A stretch of 58,843 nucleotides of DNA from contig CASDRU010000016.1 in the NCBI GenBank assembly GCA_949283305.1, positions 74,155 through 132,997 of the forward strand, read 5' to 3'. The notes under the pieces were generated by a model, which saw only the letters and a list, made by a program, of their open reading frames with translations, did not search any database and was not told the origin of the DNA. The stretch comes from an uncultured Spirochaetales bacterium. Its GTDB lineage: Bacteria; Spirochaetota; Spirochaetia; Sphaerochaetales; Sphaerochaetaceae. Within the stretch, counting starts at the first letter, position 1, and every line of letters begins with the position of its first letter. Of the stretch, positions 1-8,718 are shown one piece after another. The translations under genes and the position numbers were made by a program.

Positions 1-2
1 TT

Positions 3-479
3 GAAGGCATACATGGCCTTAATCCAAGGCTCTATCCGGATCTTGATCCCTCCTGCTTTTACAAAGTGTATATTTCAGCTTTGACAGGTCTTAATCTTGA
101 TCATGCAAACAGGATAAGTACGACTGACAACAGGATACTCAGGCGCATGGTCAGGGATTACAGGACAAGGGGAACAAGTGCCGAGCGTACTTTAGAGATG
201 TGGCCTGTTGTTGAGGAGGGAGAGAAGAACCACATATTCCCGTTCCAGAACAATGCGGACATGATGATAAACAGCGCACTGGGATATGAGCTTGCAGTGC
301 TCTCCCCATATGCCGTCCCTCTTCTGAGAAGTGTGTCAGAAGACAAGAAAGAGGCGTACGCAGTATCGCGCCGCCTCCTTGAATTCCTAAGCTATATATA
401 TCCTCTGGACAGCAGACTGGTCCCTCAGGATTCAATCATACGTGAATTCATCGGTGGATCAATATTCCCTGTCACCTGA
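3..479 (+). CDS. Nucleoside (uridine-type) kinase, C-terminal part
   Basis: The gene enters from the left edge; the frame is open from base 3 and 158 residues are visible. It begins with the characteristic EGIHGLNPRL segment and continues with ISALTGLNLDHANRISTTDNR and IRRMVRDYRTRG-like blocks, then an HIFPFQNNAD stretch. These are typical of the uridine-kinase domain found at the C-terminus of the long TGS-plus-kinase proteins of spirochaetes and clostridia. The family phosphorylates nucleosides with ATP/GTP in the cytoplasm, as a salvage step. The Walker A part lies outside the window, so activity cannot be judged. It converges with the XRE regulator and overlaps its end by a few bases. An internal GTG at 66 is not the real start because the homology begins upstream of it. 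Confidence 0.85.
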   Translation, partial: EGIHGLNPRLYPDLDPSCFYKVYISALTGLNLDHANRISTTDNRILRRMVRDYRTRGTSAERTLEMWPVVEEGEKNHIFPFQNNADMMINSALGYELAVLSPYAVPLLRSVSEDKKEAYAVSRRLLEFLSYIYPLDSRLVPQDSIIREFIGGSIFPVT

Positions 480-789
480 TCTTCTCTGTAAAGACATTTG
501 TCTCAAGAAGGAGATCCGGATATTTTCTTATCATGTTCATCAGGCGGAGCGCAGGTCCGCTTGGTTCATTGACTCCGCTTTCCCATGCCTCCACTGTCTT
601 CGTGCTCACGGCAAGCATCTGTGCAAAGACAGATGATGAGAGATGAAGAGAATTGCGGAGTCTCTTTATCTCTGCACCCGACATGCTCTGAGGCTCATTG
701 ACGCTCATGAATTTGTTTCTCTTTGTGAGGATGCCGTTCTTTTTCGGGTATACGGCATCCTTTACTGCTTCCTTAAATACTGAAATCAT
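472..789 (-). CDS. XRE-family helix-turn-helix regulator
   Basis: A 105-residue DNA-binding protein. Residues about 35-90 form a Cro/CI-type helix-turn-helix (GAEIKRLRNSLHLSSSVFA, then VSTKTVEAWESG), the arrangement seen in HigA/NadS-like single-domain regulators and antitoxins. No toxin gene adjoins it. Its ATG overlaps the stop codon of nifU (ATGA), so it is probably translated by coupling at the end of the nifS-nifU operon. By position it could be a regulator of the Fe-S assembly operon, but nothing in the sequence proves its target. The alternative is an orphan antitoxin-like protein. Confidence 0.8.
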   Translation of the reverse strand: MISVFKEAVKDAVYPKKNGILTKRNKFMSVNEPQSMSGAEIKRLRNSLHLSSSVFAQMLAVSTKTVEAWESGVNEPSGPALRLMNMIRKYPDLLLETNVFTEKIR

Positions 790-1400
790 TCTTTACCGTA
801 GATATGGAGCATTTCAGAAAGGAGGGATGCAACACGCTCGCGGCATTTTCCGCATCCTGTTGCAACACCAGTCTGAGTCACAAGCTGCTCAAAAGTCCTG
901 ACTTTGTCATTCTTTACAAGATCTTCAATCATCTGATCTGTCACGCCCTTGCATTCACAGATTATCTTTGCACTCTTCTTTTTATACGGGTTGTCCATAT
1001 TGTTCTTCTCAAGATAGTCATCGATTGCCGCCCTAAGTGCCTTGTCTCCAAGAACCGAGCAATGGAACTTGTGCTCCGGCAGTCCTCCAAGAGCTTCAGT
1101 GATCATCTGAGGAGAAAGATTATATGCTTCCTCAAGAGTCATCCCGATTGCAAGTGTGCTCATCATACTTGTTGATGCAATAGCACTTGCACAGCCGTAT
1201 GTCAGCCACCTGAGATCCTTGATCTTCCCGTTTTCAACCTTGATTGCAACTCTCATCTGGTCTCCGCAGGCAAGAGAACCTACTTCCCCCACTCCGTCAG
1301 CCTGAAAATCCTCGTCATCCTTCCAGATGTTTCTTGGATTCATGAAGTGATCCTTGACTTTATCTGTATAGACCCATTTGGCCATGAAACTTTCTGCCAT
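786..1400 (-). CDS. nifU: NifU-like Fe-S cluster scaffold with BFD-like domain
   Basis: Scaffold on which iron and the sulfur supplied by NifS are assembled into Fe-S clusters. The 204 residues show an IscU-type domain with the three ligand cysteines C45, C70 and C114, then a BFD-like [2Fe-2S] domain with C148-x-C150 and C183-x2-C186. The C-terminal NFU domain of classical NifU is absent, which is the common short form in anaerobes. The start is supported by an AAGGAG ribosome site seven bases upstream. It follows nifS by three bases and ends in an ATGA overlap with the XRE gene, so the three genes form one translational unit. Confidence 0.95.
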   Translation of the reverse strand: MAESFMAKWVYTDKVKDHFMNPRNIWKDDEDFQADGVGEVGSLACGDQMRVAIKVENGKIKDLRWLTYGCASAIASTSMMSTLAIGMTLEEAYNLSPQMITEALGGLPEHKFHCSVLGDKALRAAIDDYLEKNNMDNPYKKKSAKIICECKGVTDQMIEDLVKNDKVRTFEQLVTQTGVATGCGKCRERVASLLSEMLHIYGKE

Positions 1401-1403
1401 ATA

Positions 1404-2573
1404 TTATCTCCTTGTACTCATCTTCCTTATTTTCTCTATGATTGGAGGAAGCTTCTCAAGCACATAGTCCACGTCCTCCTCTGTGTTGAAGCGCCCGAAT
1501 GAGAATCTGATTGATCCGTGGGCCTGCTCAACAGGCATCCCGGTTGCGAGAAGAACGTAGCTGGGCTCAAGAGAGCCTGATGCACATGCACTTCCTGTAG
1601 AAACTGCAATGCCTTCCAGGTCCAGATACAAAAGAATCGACTCGCCTTCTGCATACAGAAACGAGACATCAAGAGTTCCGGGCAGAACGCGCTCATATGA
1701 GTCCACAGAATTGAATACCACGTCCTTTATCGTCTCGCTTATTCCTTTTCTGAGTTTCTCTCTGAGGGCCCAGAGCTTCTTTCTCTCCTCCTCTTGCTCT
1801 TCCTTTGCAATCTCAGCGGCCTTTCCAAGCCCTACAATCGCCTGAGTGTTGTATGTGCCGGCTCTCATTCCGTTTTCCTGGTGGCCTCCGTGGATATAGG
1901 GGCTTTTAGGAGAAGATGTCCTGATATAAAGTGCGCCTACGCCTTTCGGACCATAGAACTTATGAGCAGAAAGCGTAAGATAATCTACCTCAAGATCATC
2001 GACATTCACACCGATTTTTCCGATTGCCTGTGTTGCATCGGTGTGCACATATGCACCTTTTGCTTTTGCAAGCCTTGCTATATCTTTTACAGGCTCAATT
2101 GCTCCAGATTCGTTGTTCGCAGTCATCACTGATACAAGAAGCGTATCGTCATCTATTATTTTCCTTGCTTCCTCCAGGATTACAAAGCCATCCTTATCAA
2201 CAGGGATTGTCTCTATTTCATATCCTCTTTTCTTCAGATACTTTGCAGTCTCTATGCTTGCAGGGTGTTCAACAGCTGAAAGGACTATCTTCCTTCTTTC
2301 TGTCTTTCTATCATCAATGAGATCCCTGAATATATTGAAAACAGTGTTGTTTCCTTCTGTAGAACCGCTTGTGAAATATATCTCATTCTTCTTGGCACCA
2401 AGAAGAGATGCAACTTTCTCTCTCGCCCACTCGATTGCAGAACTTGCATTCTGCCCGGCCTGATGCATGCTGGAGGCATTTGCATAAAGGCCCTCTGTCT
2501 CATGCAGGATGTCTACAACACGCCTGTCCATCTCTGTGGTCGCGTTATTATCCAAATAGACAAATCTTTCCAT
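1404..2573 (-). CDS. nifS: Cysteine desulfurase NifS/IscS
   Basis: PLP enzyme that takes sulfur from cysteine as a protein persulfide and passes it to NifU. The 389 residues match the family. Visible are the VEHPA segment (H103), HTDATQ (D179), the PLP-binding lysine K205 in SAHKFYGPKG, and the active-site cysteine C330 in STGSACASGS. The SACASG loop is the long form typical of group I (NifS/IscS) desulfurases. It lies between a Cys-cluster protein and nifU, three bases from the latter. The start has a GAGAGGA ribosome site. Because no SUF genes or other isc genes are present, this pair may be the general Fe-S assembly system here; that is inference. Confidence 0.96.
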   Translation of the reverse strand: MERFVYLDNNATTEMDRRVVDILHETEGLYANASSMHQAGQNASSAIEWAREKVASLLGAKKNEIYFTSGSTEGNNTVFNIFRDLIDDRKTERRKIVLSAVEHPASIETAKYLKKRGYEIETIPVDKDGFVILEEARKIIDDDTLLVSVMTANNESGAIEPVKDIARLAKAKGAYVHTDATQAIGKIGVNVDDLEVDYLTLSAHKFYGPKGVGALYIRTSSPKSPYIHGGHQENGMRAGTYNTQAIVGLGKAAEIAKEEQEEERKKLWALREKLRKGISETIKDVVFNSVDSYERVLPGTLDVSFLYAEGESILLYLDLEGIAVSTGSACASGSLEPSYVLLATGMPVEQAHGSIRFSFGRFNTEEDVDYVLEKLPPIIEKIRKMSTRR

Positions 2574-2593
2574 AAAAATCCTCTCATCTCAAA

Positions 2594-2908
2594 TTAATGA
2601 AAAGAAGTCTCATCGTCAACTGAAGAGGAGAACACCAGCTCCCGTTTGCGGGCAAATCTTATATGGTGTTTTTCCGCCCATCTCACGTAGGCGCATATGG
2701 AAGGCAGGTAGGAGGAGAAACAGGCTCTGAAAATATTGACTTTACGGCATCTTGCGCAAAGACGGAAGCGGCTGGGATATACAGTGCACATCATGTTCTG
2801 CTCATCGCGGAAAGGACAGGACTCATCCAGGATTATCAGATAATGCCTGCTTTTGACCTTTTCCCTGCAGCAGAGCCCGCAGTTGGTGCACATATCCTCC
2901 CATTTCAT
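2594..2908 (-). CDS. YkgJ/YcgN-like cysteine-cluster protein
   Basis: A 104-residue protein with the signature CTNCGLCC at residues 7-14 followed by further cysteines at CPF, MCTVYPSRFRLCARC and a LPSICAY motif. This is the layout of the YkgJ/YcgN (UPF0153/UPF0260) family, small cytoplasmic proteins thought to bind a metal or Fe-S cluster, with no settled function. It is shorter at the C-terminus than E. coli YcgN. Its ATG overlaps the surE stop by four bases and nifS follows after about 20 bases. The location beside Fe-S assembly genes fits a cluster-binding protein but proves nothing. Confidence 0.85.
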   Translation of the reverse strand: MKWEDMCTNCGLCCREKVKSRHYLIILDESCPFRDEQNMMCTVYPSRFRLCARCRKVNIFRACFSSYLPSICAYVRWAEKHHIRFARKRELVFSSSVDDETSFH

Positions 2909-3645
2909 TGAAAGATTTCTTTCATCCTCTTCTCAACATCCTCATTTGTCCTCTGATGGATGCTTATGCAGCTTATTGAAAGGCACCCGTTGTCTGTGGC
3001 CTTCACATCAGTAAGTTCATCTGAAGGAAGCACGACACGCTTTACAGAGTCTATTCTTACAGTGAGGGTATCATTTTCTTCCTTTTCAAGACGCACAACA
3101 TCCTCATAGCGGACCTCGCCCGGTACGGTGACAACAGCTTTGCCGTTGAAATTGTGAGGAAAATTGAGATTCAAAAATCCATCATCAGGGCATAGTGAAT
3201 AGAGAGTATCCAGATTATCTGATACATACTCTGCAGCCTTCTCGTAGCTGTAGCCCTCAGAAGAGACTGCTATGGCCTTGAAGCCGCAGAGAACAGCTTC
3301 CCTTGCTGCTCCGCAGGTGCCTGAATAAAGGATATCTGTTGCGATATTATAGCCGTTGTTTATTCCGGAAATGACTAAATCCGGATCGGATGGGAAAAGT
3401 GAGTTCTCATACCTTTTCGAATAGAGGATGCAGTCAACAGGAGTTCCTGTAAAGGCATAGCGGAAATTCCCTTCAAGCCTCTTTATCTCAAGGGAGGACT
3501 GAATGGTCATTGCATGGCTTTTGCCGCTCATCTGGCTATAAGGAGCGGCAAGCCACACTTCGTGCCCCTTTTTTCTGAACACTTTCTCCAAAGCCTCAAT
3601 TCCAGGAGCATTGTATCCGTCATCATTTACAAGAAGAATTTTCAT
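2905..3645 (-). CDS. surE: 5'/3'-nucleotidase SurE
   Basis: Metal-dependent phosphatase acting on nucleoside monophosphates. The 246 residues begin with MKILLVNDDGYNAPGI, holding the metal-binding aspartate pair (D8, D9), followed by AAPYSQMSGKSHAMT with the conserved serine and later PDLVISGINNGYN with the metal-ligand asparagine. Length matches the family. It sits between the galactokinase-like gene and the Cys-cluster gene, with four-base ATGA overlaps on both sides, so all three are translated together. Confidence 0.96.
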   Translation of the reverse strand: MKILLVNDDGYNAPGIEALEKVFRKKGHEVWLAAPYSQMSGKSHAMTIQSSLEIKRLEGNFRYAFTGTPVDCILYSKRYENSLFPSDPDLVISGINNGYNIATDILYSGTCGAAREAVLCGFKAIAVSSEGYSYEKAAEYVSDNLDTLYSLCPDDGFLNLNFPHNFNGKAVVTVPGEVRYEDVVRLEKEENDTLTVRIDSVKRVVLPSDELTDVKATDNGCLSISCISIHQRTNEDVEKRMKEIFQ

Positions 3646-4802
3646 AAAGCCTCATCATCCCTCAGGATTCTGACCCCGCCTGTAGGGAAGAATTCTCTTA
3701 TGCTTGCATGGAAGTCGAATATACGCTCATATTCATCAAGCTTATCCCTGTATTCTTCTTTCAGTCCTTTTTCTCCAAGGATGAAAATCTGGCCAGAAAG
3801 ACCTGTGTCGATTAAAGTGGAGGCAAGCACTTTGGGATTCTCAAGATTACGCTTTATAAGCCAGTCGATTTCAGGGCTTGAGAGCTCAAGATCGCTTGAG
3901 ATGCTCTCCTGCTGTTCATTTATGGCCTTTGCAAATTTCATAGGATCTTTTGAGATGAGAGCCTCCCATGCACTTTGTGCCCTCAGGTTCTCTGTGAGCG
4001 TGAAATTGGCGTATCTGAGGCCCTCTTCACTGATGAGTCCCCTCTGATACTTAAGCCTTCTTGGCACAATATCCCTCAGCTTGACATCAGCTCTTGCATT
4101 CTTCAGGTTCTGCATTGCCTGCTTGGTCTCTTCCTTGACCTTGGTTTCCTCTTCTGAAAGTATGTTCTTAGGAATTCCGCAGTCCAGTATGTAGACAGAA
4201 AGATTCTCGTTAAACGGATTTGAAAGAGTCTTGTAGTCATAGCTTTCAATGTCAAAGAATACAAGCTCCTGTCTTCTGATGATGAAAAGCGTCAGAAGAT
4301 CCCTGAGGCGGAACTGGTTATTGGAATACAAATTGCAGCTGTGTGCAATTCTGAGCATATCGGAAACAGACAGGTTTAGCTTGAGAATCTCATTGAATGC
4401 AATGAGAAACCCTGCCGCAACGCTTGCTGAAAGCGTGTCATAATCAGAATGCGCAGTTCGCCCTGTGATGCTTATATTCATTCCGGGAAGTTGCACTCCG
4501 TCATGCAGGAGTGAAAGGAAGACAGCTTTTATCGCGCCGATCCATCTGTCATCAGGCTTGCATTTAAGCCCCGAAAGCTGGAAGCGTTTTCTGTCCTGTA
4601 TAGTATGGTTGTAAACACGTACTGTGTTATCGCTTCTCCTGCTGATTGCAAGTCTTAGTCCCTGTGTGCTTGTGCACATTATTGCATGTCCCGAGCAGAA
4701 ATCCGAATAAGCACCTAAAAGAGTAACAACACCAGGAACGTCAACAATAATCTCTGCCTCTTCACCGTATTCATTCTTGTGATGTGCCAATACCCTGTAC
4801 AT
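3642..4802 (-). CDS. Galactokinase-like GHMP family protein, motifs degenerate
   Basis: The 386 residues follow the galactokinase plan but lack its hallmarks. Where galactokinases have PGRVNLIGEHTDY, this has PGVVTLLGAYSDF (residues 23-35): the substrate arginine and the EH pair are lost and only D34 remains. The glycine-rich ATP loop (GLSSSA type) is replaced by TAHSDYDTLSASVA at about 116-129. An aspartate (D168) lies where the catalytic base of GIMDQ is expected. The segment VYILDCGIPKNILSEEE matches the galactokinase core, and TGLSGQIFILG is a weak third motif. It is probably a non-catalytic or re-purposed GHMP protein. The start has a GAGGTAGG ribosome site and is the first gene after the rpmE terminator; it leads the surE-nifSU operon. 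Confidence 0.75.
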   Translation of the reverse strand: MYRVLAHHKNEYGEEAEIIVDVPGVVTLLGAYSDFCSGHAIMCTSTQGLRLAISRRSDNTVRVYNHTIQDRKRFQLSGLKCKPDDRWIGAIKAVFLSLLHDGVQLPGMNISITGRTAHSDYDTLSASVAAGFLIAFNEILKLNLSVSDMLRIAHSCNLYSNNQFRLRDLLTLFIIRRQELVFFDIESYDYKTLSNPFNENLSVYILDCGIPKNILSEEETKVKEETKQAMQNLKNARADVKLRDIVPRRLKYQRGLISEEGLRYANFTLTENLRAQSAWEALISKDPMKFAKAINEQQESISSDLELSSPEIDWLIKRNLENPKVLASTLIDTGLSGQIFILGEKGLKEEYRDKLDEYERIFDFHASIREFFPTGGVRILRDDEAL

Positions 4803-4820
4803 CTACCTACCTCTTAAAAC

Positions 4821-4855
4821 AAAAAAACAGGGCATTCCTTGAAAGAAACACCCTG
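4821..4855 (-). terminator. Rho-independent terminator after rpmE
   Basis: On the minus strand an 11-pair stem (CAGGGTGTTTC against GGAATGCCCTG, with G-T wobbles) with a short loop is followed by seven T. It closes the rho-rpmE unit, and the galactokinase-like gene starts only about 20 bases further, so that operon depends on read-through or a promoter I cannot see. Confidence 0.85.
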
Positions 4856-4868
4856 GTTTGAGAGCCTG

Positions 4869-5075
4869 TTATTTTGTCTCTCTGTTATATCTCTTGTTGA
4901 AGCGCTCAACACGTCCTGTTGTGTCGACAAGCTTCTGAGTACCCGTGAAGAACGGATGACATGCTGAACAGATTTCAACAGTCAGGTTCTTTGCTGTTGT
5001 CTTTGTCTTGATGACGTTGCCGCATGAGCAGCGTACTTCCTGTAACTGATAATTCGGGTGGATATCCTTCTTCAT
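4869..5075 (-). CDS. rpmE: Ribosomal protein L31, zinc-binding form
   Basis: A 68-residue large-subunit protein starting [10 protein letters not shown]. The four zinc cysteines C16-x-C18 and C36-x2-C39 are present, so this is the zinc-containing (C+) type. The start is chosen at the ATG behind a GGAGG site; the longer frame upstream (16 more residues) has no family match. It follows rho by about 50 bases, an arrangement common in bacteria. Confidence 0.95.
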   Translation of the reverse strand: MKKDIHPNYQLQEVRCSCGNVIKTKTTAKNLTVEICSACHPFFTGTQKLVDTTGRVERFNKRYNRETK

Positions 5076-5127
5076 TTCTTTTCCTCCGGTTCTATATACT
5101 CTGCCTGCTTTCACAGACAGCAAATAT

Positions 5128-6909
5128 CTAATTCCTTGCAGCAGCGAGATTCATGCTCTCGAGGAACTCCTTATTGTTATTATTTTTCCTCATTTTGTCA
5201 ATAAGGGTCGTGCTCATCTCGATATCATCCAGCTGCCCGAACGCAGAGCGCAGAAGTATGACGCGTGTAAGCACATCCTCTGGCAGAAGCAAATCTTCCC
5301 TTCTTGTTCCGCTCTTCTTTATATTGATTGCCGGGAACTTGCGGTTGTCCGCCATCTTCCTGTCAAGGACAATCTCGTTGTTGCCTGTTCCCTTGAACTC
5401 TTCGAAGATGACCTCATCCATCCTGCTTCCTGTTTCAATGAGAGCAGTGGATATGATTGTAAGAGAGCCTCCCTGCTCTATGTTTCTCGCAGCTCCGAAG
5501 AATCTCTTCGGCATGTGGAGTGCGTTTGAATCGACACCTCCTGAAAGGATTTTCCCAGATGCGGGAACAGTCTGGTTGTAAGCACGGGCAAGTCGTGTGA
5601 TGCTGTCCAGCAGTATGACGACATCCTTCTTGTACTCAACCATCCTCTTTGCCTTCTCGATGACCATCTCTGCAACGCGGACATGATGGGAGGCAACCTC
5701 GTCGAATGTAGATGCGACAACCTCCGCATTTACATTCCTCTTCATGTCTGTGACTTCCTCAGGCCTCTCATCAATCAGAAGTACTATAAGATAGACCTCA
5801 GGATGGTTTGTCGTGATTGCGTTGGCAATTTTCTGCATGAGCACTGTCTTACCTGTCCTGGGAGGTGCAACTATAAGTGAGCGCTGTCCTTTTCCAATCG
5901 GGCAGAAAAGATCCACTACACGGCATGAAAGGTCGCTCGGCTCATTGTCTTTTATCACCTCGAGGTGAAGCCTCTCATCTGCAAAAAGAGGTGTGAGGCT
6001 GTCAAACGGAGCACGGAGCTTTGCCATCTTCACATCATCATTGTTGACTGAGATTACCCTGATTACAGCTGCTGCCTTCTCGCCTTCTCTTGGAGCCCTG
6101 ATCTGAGCATGGACGAGATCTCCGGTCTTGAGTCCCTTCTGCTTGATCATCGGTGTTGAGATATACACATCCTCACTGCCAGGAAGATAGTTGTTGATTG
6201 AATATCGGATATACCCGTACCCGCCATCCTGGATGATCTCAAGCACGCCTTCGACCATGAGAGCTCCACCGGCTGCAGAATGCATCCTCATTATGCGGTA
6301 AATGAGATCTGTCTTCCTTGAATCGAGAATCACATCCTCAGCAATACCCATTTCCCTGGCCATTGCCCTTATTTCATCTATGCTCTTTACAGCAAGAACA
6401 GAGATATACATCTTCGGAGCATCAGGGTTCTCATCCAGATTCACCTCCTGCGGATACTCTTCCTTTCTCTTGTTGTTCTTCTTTCCCTTGCTGTATCTCT
6501 CGCGGCCTTCTTTCTTTTCCTTCTGAGCGTCCTCTATTGGATTTTCTTCACTCTGGCCTTCTTCTCCAGGAGCATTCAGACTCTCTTTCTCGTCTTTGAC
6601 AAGCTCCTCTGAAGACTCAGATGCAGCAGAAAGAGCTGTTTCTGCACTCTCTTCTGATGCATCTGGAGTAAGGGAGACATTGCTCTCCTCAGCCAGGATG
6701 GGCTCTGAGCTCATGATGCCCTGCTCCATTTCAGATGATTCAGTCTCTTTTACCTCTTCATCTGAGCTTTTCTTCTTTATTCTCACTCTTGGTTTTGAAA
6801 TCTTGTAGACTTTTTTCTGCTCAGTGCCTTCACTTTTATGAGGGCGGCCTCTTTTCTTAACTTTCTTTTCTGCTTCTTCAGCATTTATTACGTCTTTGTT
6901 ATCAGACAT
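5128..6909 (-). CDS. rho: Transcription termination factor Rho with long N-terminal extension
   Basis: Hexameric RNA helicase that ends transcription. The 593 residues are longer than E. coli Rho (419). Residues 1-165 are a low-complexity extension, first basic (KKRGRPHKS at 18-26, an AT-hook-like RGRP core), then strongly acidic, then basic again. From about 170 the normal parts follow: Rho N domain, RNA-binding cold-shock fold (220-290), Walker A APPRTGKT at 348-355, and Walker [16 protein letters not shown] near 431-445. GGAG precedes the start. A consensus promoter lies upstream with a leader of about 70 bases. N-terminal extensions of this kind are known in several phyla and can change RNA binding; the effect here is unknown. 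Confidence 0.96.
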   Translation of the reverse strand: MSDNKDVINAEEAEKKVKKRGRPHKSEGTEQKKVYKISKPRVRIKKKSSDEEVKETESSEMEQGIMSSEPILAEESNVSLTPDASEESAETALSAASESSEELVKDEKESLNAPGEEGQSEENPIEDAQKEKKEGRERYSKGKKNNKRKEEYPQEVNLDENPDAPKMYISVLAVKSIDEIRAMAREMGIAEDVILDSRKTDLIYRIMRMHSAAGGALMVEGVLEIIQDGGYGYIRYSINNYLPGSEDVYISTPMIKQKGLKTGDLVHAQIRAPREGEKAAAVIRVISVNNDDVKMAKLRAPFDSLTPLFADERLHLEVIKDNEPSDLSCRVVDLFCPIGKGQRSLIVAPPRTGKTVLMQKIANAITTNHPEVYLIVLLIDERPEEVTDMKRNVNAEVVASTFDEVASHHVRVAEMVIEKAKRMVEYKKDVVILLDSITRLARAYNQTVPASGKILSGGVDSNALHMPKRFFGAARNIEQGGSLTIISTALIETGSRMDEVIFEEFKGTGNNEIVLDRKMADNRKFPAINIKKSGTRREDLLLPEDVLTRVILLRSAFGQLDDIEMSTTLIDKMRKNNNNKEFLESMNLAAARN

Positions 6910-6984
6910 TTGAACTCCATGTATTTATGTTGAATAGTTTGTTTAATGATTGGATTAAATGGTAATTTACGGGATTACGATGTA

Positions 6985-7014
6985 ATGTTACCCGCTTTTC
7001 TCTTTTCTTGTCAA
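6985..7014 (-). promoter_or_regulatory. Sigma-70 promoter for rho-rpmE
   Basis: On the minus strand TTGACA (7009-7014) and TAACAT (6985-6990) are separated by 18 bases. The predicted transcript has a leader of roughly 70 bases before rho containing a small GTAAT/ATTAC hairpin. Rho leaders are sites of autoregulation in other bacteria; here that is only inferred. Confidence 0.7.
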
Positions 7015-7015
7015 C

Positions 7016-7483
7016 TTAATCTTTTTTGACGACATCAACCCATCCTTTGGCTCCAGAAAGCTCATAAAGCTCAGAAGGAGTAAGACGGACTGCGCTCTTT
7101 GCATTCCCGGCAGCAGGATATACAGTGTCAAATTCCTTTAAAGAAGAATCGAGAAAAACATCTATTGAAGATGGAATCAGGAACGGGCACACGCCTCCTA
7201 CCGGATGTCCGGTGAGGCGCTCAACCTCGTCAAGGCCCAGCATGCTCGGCTTTGACCCGAAAATTCTCTTGAACATGCCGCTGTTGACTTTCTTGTCGCC
7301 TGCAAGGACTATTATGACAATTCTATCAGAGCAGGAAAAACTCATTGTCTTTGCAATACGTGCATCCTCGACACCTAAAAGAGAAGATGCAAGAGACACT
7401 GTGGCACTGGAATCATCGAACTCGATGACACGGTCAGCAAACCCTTTTTCTTTCAGATATTCCTTAACAGCTTCTATGCTCAT
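7016..7483 (-). CDS. YbaK/ProX-type aminoacyl-tRNA deacylase
   Basis: A 155-residue member of the YbaK/aminoacyl-tRNA-editing family, which hydrolyses mischarged tRNA (Cys- or Ala-tRNA-Pro in studied members). The domain shows the conserved lysine in ARIAKTMSF (K46) and the late GGVCPF motif near residue 100. The start chosen is the ATG that overlaps the cinA stop (ATGA) behind a GGAGG site; a 37-residue longer frame is only the other frame of cinA. It is the last gene of the rpsT-HU-lnt-cinA operon. Substrate specificity cannot be told from the sequence. Confidence 0.85.
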   Translation of the reverse strand: MSIEAVKEYLKEKGFADRVIEFDDSSATVSLASSLLGVEDARIAKTMSFSCSDRIVIIVLAGDKKVNSGMFKRIFGSKPSMLGLDEVERLTGHPVGGVCPFLIPSSIDVFLDSSLKEFDTVYPAAGNAKSAVRLTPSELYELSGAKGWVDVVKKD

Positions 7484-8718
7484 ATATTCCTCCAGCCTGA
7501 TGCTATTTTCACAACATCCTCGCCTTTTATATAAGAACTTGCAAGAATAAATGCAGCTACTAGCGCTTTTTTTCTCACACTTGAGCGGCCCCATGAAGAG
7601 AAATCAAGCTCAACGGCTTCACTTTCTCTTCCTTTGATGGAAAAGCCTATGCATACTGTGCCGACCTTCCTTCCATCCTGCTCATCGGGCCCTGCAACTC
7701 CTGTAAGGGAAACAGCTACATCGCTTTTCATCATTGACCTGACATTTTCAGCCATGAAGAGCGCTGTCTCCTTTGACACTACCCCGTGTTTTTCAATGCA
7801 GGATGAAGGAACATGCAAGAGATTTTCCTTTACGCTTGTAGCATAGCTTACAAGAGAACCTACATAGTATCTGGAAGAACCGGCATCCTCTGTAAGGAGT
7901 GTTCCAAGAAGTCCGCCGGTGAGGCTTTCTGCTGTGCTGATTGTCAGCTTTCTCTCAATGAGCGTGTTCACCAGTTCCTTCTTTGCATCAGTATCCCCAT
8001 CAAGTATGCGGTATTCTCCAGTTTCCTTTCTCAGATAGGAAATTGCATTTTCCACATCGCTGTCGCTTCCGCTCAAATACACTGATATCTTATAATCCTG
8101 GAACCTCGTAGCAAAGCTCACGCTCCTGGATGCCTTTTCAAAAAGCTCCTCAAGCCTTGCCTCTGCGGTGATAAGGGAGGAAAACTCAGCTCTCCTTATT
8201 CCCCCCAGGCCTGCCATGTTCTTAAGCTCCTCAAGCACATAGGAGTAGAACATCGGCCTCATCTCTTTAGGAGGACCGGGAAGTGCATATATGCTCTTGC
8301 CGTCCTTGGTGAGGGCAAACCCGTCTGCAGTCCCGTTTTCATTGGCAATTATCCTGGCCCCGCGCGGGAAATACGCCTGGCTCTTGTTTGCTCCTTCCGC
8401 CTTTTCTTTAAGCTTATCCTTCAGTTTTGCAAATACTTTCTCGTCAAGATAAAGAGGAGAAGAGAAACTGTCACTTATCGCCTTCCTTGTCAGATCATCC
8501 TGAGTCGGGCCGAGTCCTCCTGTAACGATTATCACATCGCTGTATCTCTTTAAGGCTGAAAGGACATAGCTTATGCTCCCGTCATCAGGAATTGTTACAA
8601 GTTCGACAACATTTATTCCTATTCCCGTGAGCTCCTTTGCTACAAGCTTACCATGCTTGTCTTCTATCACACCGCGGGTCAGCTCGCTTCCTATTATGAT
8701 TAAAGAAGCATTTATCAT
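7480..8718 (-). CDS. cinA: CinA-family protein with nicotinamide-nucleotide amidase domain
   Basis: The 412 residues begin MINASLIIIGSELTRG, the molybdopterin-binding-like COG1058 domain with the VTGGLGPTQDD motif, and end with the CinA C-terminal domain (STAESLTGGLLG, SYATSVKENLL, GVAGPDEQDGRKVGTV) that deamidates nicotinamide mononucleotide in pyridine nucleotide salvage. The start chosen is the ATG overlapping the lnt stop; 25 further upstream codons lie inside lnt and have no match. ATGA overlaps on both sides tie it to lnt and ybaK. Confidence 0.93.
   Translation of the reverse strand: MINASLIIIGSELTRGVIEDKHGKLVAKELTGIGINVVELVTIPDDGSISYVLSALKRYSDVIIVTGGLGPTQDDLTRKAISDSFSSPLYLDEKVFAKLKDKLKEKAEGANKSQAYFPRGARIIANENGTADGFALTKDGKSIYALPGPPKEMRPMFYSYVLEELKNMAGLGGIRRAEFSSLITAEARLEELFEKASRSVSFATRFQDYKISVYLSGSDSDVENAISYLRKETGEYRILDGDTDAKKELVNTLIERKLTISTAESLTGGLLGTLLTEDAGSSRYYVGSLVSYATSVKENLLHVPSSCIEKHGVVSKETALFMAENVRSMMKSDVAVSLTGVAGPDEQDGRKVGTVCIGFSIKGRESEAVELDFSSWGRSSVRKKALVAAFILASSYIKGEDVVKIASGWRNI

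Noticed and set aside
3514..4047. Plus-strand open frames of 60-180 codons inside minus-strand genes (for example 3514-4047, 24594-25199, 45158-45895)
   Set aside because: They mirror real genes on the other strand, lack ribosome sites and have Ser/Leu-rich shadow composition.
7484..7594. 37-residue N-terminal extension of the YbaK protein
   Set aside because: It is the opposite-frame reading of the end of cinA; the coupled ATG at 7483 has GGAGG.
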